From Thalassospira sp. UBA1131 (GTDB lineage: Bacteria; Pseudomonadota; Alphaproteobacteria; Rhodospirillales; Thalassospiraceae): 6,024 nt of DNA. Position 1 is the stretch's first letter; each line of letters opens with the position of its first letter. Under the pieces are notes generated by a model, which saw only the letters and a list, made by a program, of their open reading frames with translations, did not search any database and was not told the origin of the DNA. Positions 5,689-6,024 of the stretch are shown here, one piece after another. The position numbers were made by a program, and so were the translations under genes. The stretch is taken from contig NZ_DCAO01000069.1 of assembly GCF_002311515.1 (NCBI RefSeq), forward strand, positions 9,375 to 15,398, read 5' to 3'.

Positions 5689-6024
5689 CTATTCGATGTG
5701 CAAAACCATCTCATCGCGGGCAGCAAAGGCACCTGACCAGGTGGCGCGTGCCTTTTGCTCGATAATGGTCATCGCCGCATCATCATGTTCCGGATCGTGA
5801 TGGAACAGTGCCAGTTGCTTGGCATTGGCGGCCCGGCACAGGCGAATACCTTCCTGCCATGTCGAATGCCCCCACCCGACTTTTTGCGGGAATTCTTCGT
5901 CGGTGTAAGTGCAATCGTAAATCACCAGATCGGCATCTTCGATGAAATCAAGAATGATCGGGTCCGGGGTCTCCGGATCATGTTCGGTATCGGTCACATA
6001 ACACACCGCATTACCATCATACTC
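5689..6024 (-). CDS. Metallo-beta-lactamase-fold hydrolase, C-terminal fragment (runs off the right edge)
   Basis: The minus-strand frame is open from the window edge (6024) to TAG at 5691-5689, giving 111 residues that begin EYDGNAVCYVTDTEHD. A GTG at 6006 could be read as a start, but the frame continues past it into the edge, and the sequence begins in the middle of a fold, so this is a C-terminal part. YVTDTE, then DADLVIYDCTYTDEE with a metal-type Asp, GWGHST, and FHHDPEHDD (5779-5805) are the pattern of MBL-fold hydrolases of the phosphodiesterase/RNase Z-like kind. These proteins are usually cytoplasmic metal-dependent hydrolases of phosphodiester or related substrates. The metal-binding HxHxDH motif would lie in the missing N-terminal part, so the specific activity cannot be named. 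It is convergent with the sulfatase gene, with 69 bp between their stops. Confidence 0.85.
   Translation of the reverse strand, partial: EYDGNAVCYVTDTEHDPETPDPIILDFIEDADLVIYDCTYTDEEFPQKVGWGHSTWQEGIRLCRAANAKQLALFHHDPEHDDAAMTIIEQKARATWSGAFAARDEMVLHIE

Noticed and set aside
5689..6006. Reading the right-edge leftward frame as a complete 105-aa protein from GTG 6006
   Set aside because: The frame stays open to the window edge, and the residues before GTG continue an MBL-fold pattern, so it is an internal codon of a longer protein.

Overview
The window looks like chromosomal DNA of a flagellated, aerobic, Gram-negative alphaproteobacterium. GC is moderate (mid-50s % by eye). The gene set and protein style (PomA-like MotA, short MotB, alphaproteobacterial chemoreceptor with an FL-IR-type C-terminus, exported sulfatase) would suit a marine Rhodospirillales genus such as Thalassospira. 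That assignment is an impression from protein style, not a search result.

Layout: (1) positions 1-146, minus strand, is the 5' end of an unrecognised gene that runs off the left edge. (2) positions 147-393 form a divergent intergenic region with a perfect 14-bp palindrome that overlaps a plausible minus-strand promoter. (3) positions 394-2106 encode a transmembrane chemoreceptor whose periplasmic domain has a single c-type haem motif (CFSCH); a strong intrinsic terminator follows. (4) about 2373-3901 encode the flagellar stator pair motA-motB, 11 bp apart, preceded by an AT-rich leader. (5) positions 3902-4080 hold a good sigma70-type promoter and a leader of about 118 nt with inverted repeats. 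(6) positions 4081-5619 encode a secreted Cys-type (formylglycine) arylsulfatase with the active-site core C-T-A-G-R; a GC-rich hairpin terminator follows. (7) positions 5689-6024, minus strand, carry the C-terminal part of a metallo-beta-lactamase-fold hydrolase that runs off the right edge.

Functionally, the receptor and the stator genes form a motility/taxis block: a candidate periplasmic redox or gas sensor would signal through CheA/CheW, and MotAB would power the motor. The sulfatase appears to be a separate unit with its own promoter and terminator, probably for scavenging sulfate esters in the periplasm. The most notable item is the haem-c chemoreceptor. It resembles the DUF3365/Tll0287-like sensor class, but it has no cysteine outside the CXXCH motif, so any sixth haem ligand must be something else. 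I see no RNA genes, CRISPR array, insertion sequence or prophage genes.
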